From the NCBI RefSeq assembly GCF_000426225.1, contig NZ_AUEY01000003.1, positions 1-64,000 of the forward strand: a DNA stretch of 64,000 nucleotides, read 5' to 3'. The notes beneath the pieces were generated by a model, which was not told where the DNA came from, ran no database searches, and saw only the letters and a program-made list of their open reading frames with translations. A program made the position numbers and the translations under genes. This document shows positions 63,651 through 64,000 of this stretch, in pieces (within the stretch, counting starts at the first letter, position 1; each line of letters starts with the position of its first letter). The DNA comes from Desulforegula conservatrix Mb1Pa (lineage in GTDB: Bacteria > Desulfobacterota > Desulfobacteria > Desulfobacterales > Desulforegulaceae).

Positions 63651-63784
63651 GATGGTCTCGCAAAAACAGAAAAAAGGTCTTCAGCGTCGTGCCTGGCTTC
63701 ATCCGGCATCATTGTATTTCCAGACAATTAAGGATTCCGGCCTAAGCCGTAATGACTGAAATTGTACTTTTTGCGCGACAATCA
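63651..63784 (-). repeat. MITE-like dispersed repeat, copy 17
   Basis: Reverse copy: GATGGTCTCGCAAAAACAG at left, CTTTTTGCGCGACAATC at right. ACCTTAT occurs on both sides (63641-63647 and 63785-63791), with a 3-nt offset on the left. It lies between the giant kinase start and the GGDEF gene stop. Confidence 0.72.
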
Positions 63785-63787
63785 ACC

Positions 63788-64000
63788 TTATTCCATGGAA
63801 GCTGCTGTGACTCTGTTTCTTCCGTTTTCCTTGGACTTGTAAAGGGCTGAGTCGGCCTTGCTGGTGAACCATTTTGGCGACATCTTTTCGTTTGTCACCA
63901 TAGCGCTTGCCACTCCTATGCTGATTGTCACGCAGTCGGCAATATCAGAGCAGGCATGGGGCAGATTTTCGGAAATTGTTTCGAGTCTGAACTTTTCAGC
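63788..64000 (-). CDS. Diguanylate cyclase (GGDEF) C-terminal fragment, cut by window edge
   Basis: An open frame of 70 codons reads in from the right edge to TAA at 63788. The visible C-terminus is that of a GGDEF domain: VTISIGVAS, then ADSALYKSKENGRNRV, the closing motif of diguanylate cyclases that make c-di-GMP. The GGDEF active-site motif itself lies outside the window. It is transcribed toward, and just upstream of, the giant CHASE kinase, so may be in the same signalling module. Confidence 0.85.
   Translation of the reverse strand, partial: AEKFRLETISENLPHACSDIADCVTISIGVASAMVTNEKMSPKWFTSKADSALYKSKENGRNRVTAASME

Noticed and set aside
2111-63791. CRISPR array
   Set aside because: The repeats are kilobases apart, lie in both orientations and have no regular spacers; no cas gene is present.
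1-64000. tRNA or rRNA genes
   Set aside because: No cloverleaf with a conserved T-arm and no rRNA-like stretch was noticed on either strand, though a scan program would be more sensitive.

Overview
This window is chromosomal DNA from a Gram-negative, motile bacterium rich in signalling proteins. The gene mix points to a deltaproteobacterium (Desulfobacterota, probably close to Desulfobacteraceae): very large hybrid histidine kinases, a flagellar stator pair, FolE2, ETF with acyl-CoA metabolism, an FNT channel, a GspE-type ATPase and a di-iron metallo-beta-lactamase-fold protein. That placement is inferred from gene content only. Both window edges cut genes: an IS1595-type transposase on the left and a GGDEF protein on the right.

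Layout. 1-10.5 kb: transposase fragment, SPFH/NfeD pair, DUF1186 protein, MotAB, an EndoQ-UvrD fusion, and small proteins (GyrI-like, 4-OT tautomerase, YkgJ). 10.6-19 kb: a hybrid kinase with a periplasmic binding domain, then a six-gene minus-strand operon with every junction overlapping or 1 nt apart (di-iron protein, kinase, CheY-like regulator, an unannotated 52-aa protein with a FliM-like motif, GspE-type ATPase, CsaA). 19.4-25.8 kb: PEBP, DUF523, a lipoprotein, then an overlapping RibD_C / PP-loop / glycosyltransferase / FolE2 operon and a membrane protein. 26-39 kb: large solute-binding protein and chemoreceptor, an AT-rich binding protein, a membrane four-helix sensor, a C_GCAxxG protein with an FNT channel, REC-kinase, a VTT-flavoprotein fusion, a secreted protein and a response regulator. 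39-46.6 kb: one 2,426-residue Ser/Thr-kinase-like/ATPase/histidine kinase. 47-50 kb: patatin-like lipase and B12 radical-SAM protein. 50-57.8 kb: divergent ETF and acyl-CoA gene sets around a TetR-type control region. 58-63.6 kb: an 1,860-residue CHASE hybrid kinase.

Five histidine kinases take up about 18.6 kb, close to 30% of the window. With two lone response regulators, a chemoreceptor, a GGDEF protein and MotAB, the region looks devoted to sensing and motility.

The most notable candidates are: (1) the compact di-iron sensor / kinase / CheY / FliM-like peptide / GspE ATPase operon, which reads as a possible oxygen- or redox-to-motility pathway; (2) an ACAD10/11-like dehydrogenase with a separate phosphotransferase, a histidine phosphatase and two SDRs, which suggests phosphorylation-dependent hydroxyacyl-CoA breakdown; (3) the FolE2 operon, which has no obvious folate or queuosine role; (4) a dispersed MITE-like repeat of about 130 bp with 17 full or partial copies, several flanked by 8-bp direct repeats and some supplying stop codons to neighbouring genes.
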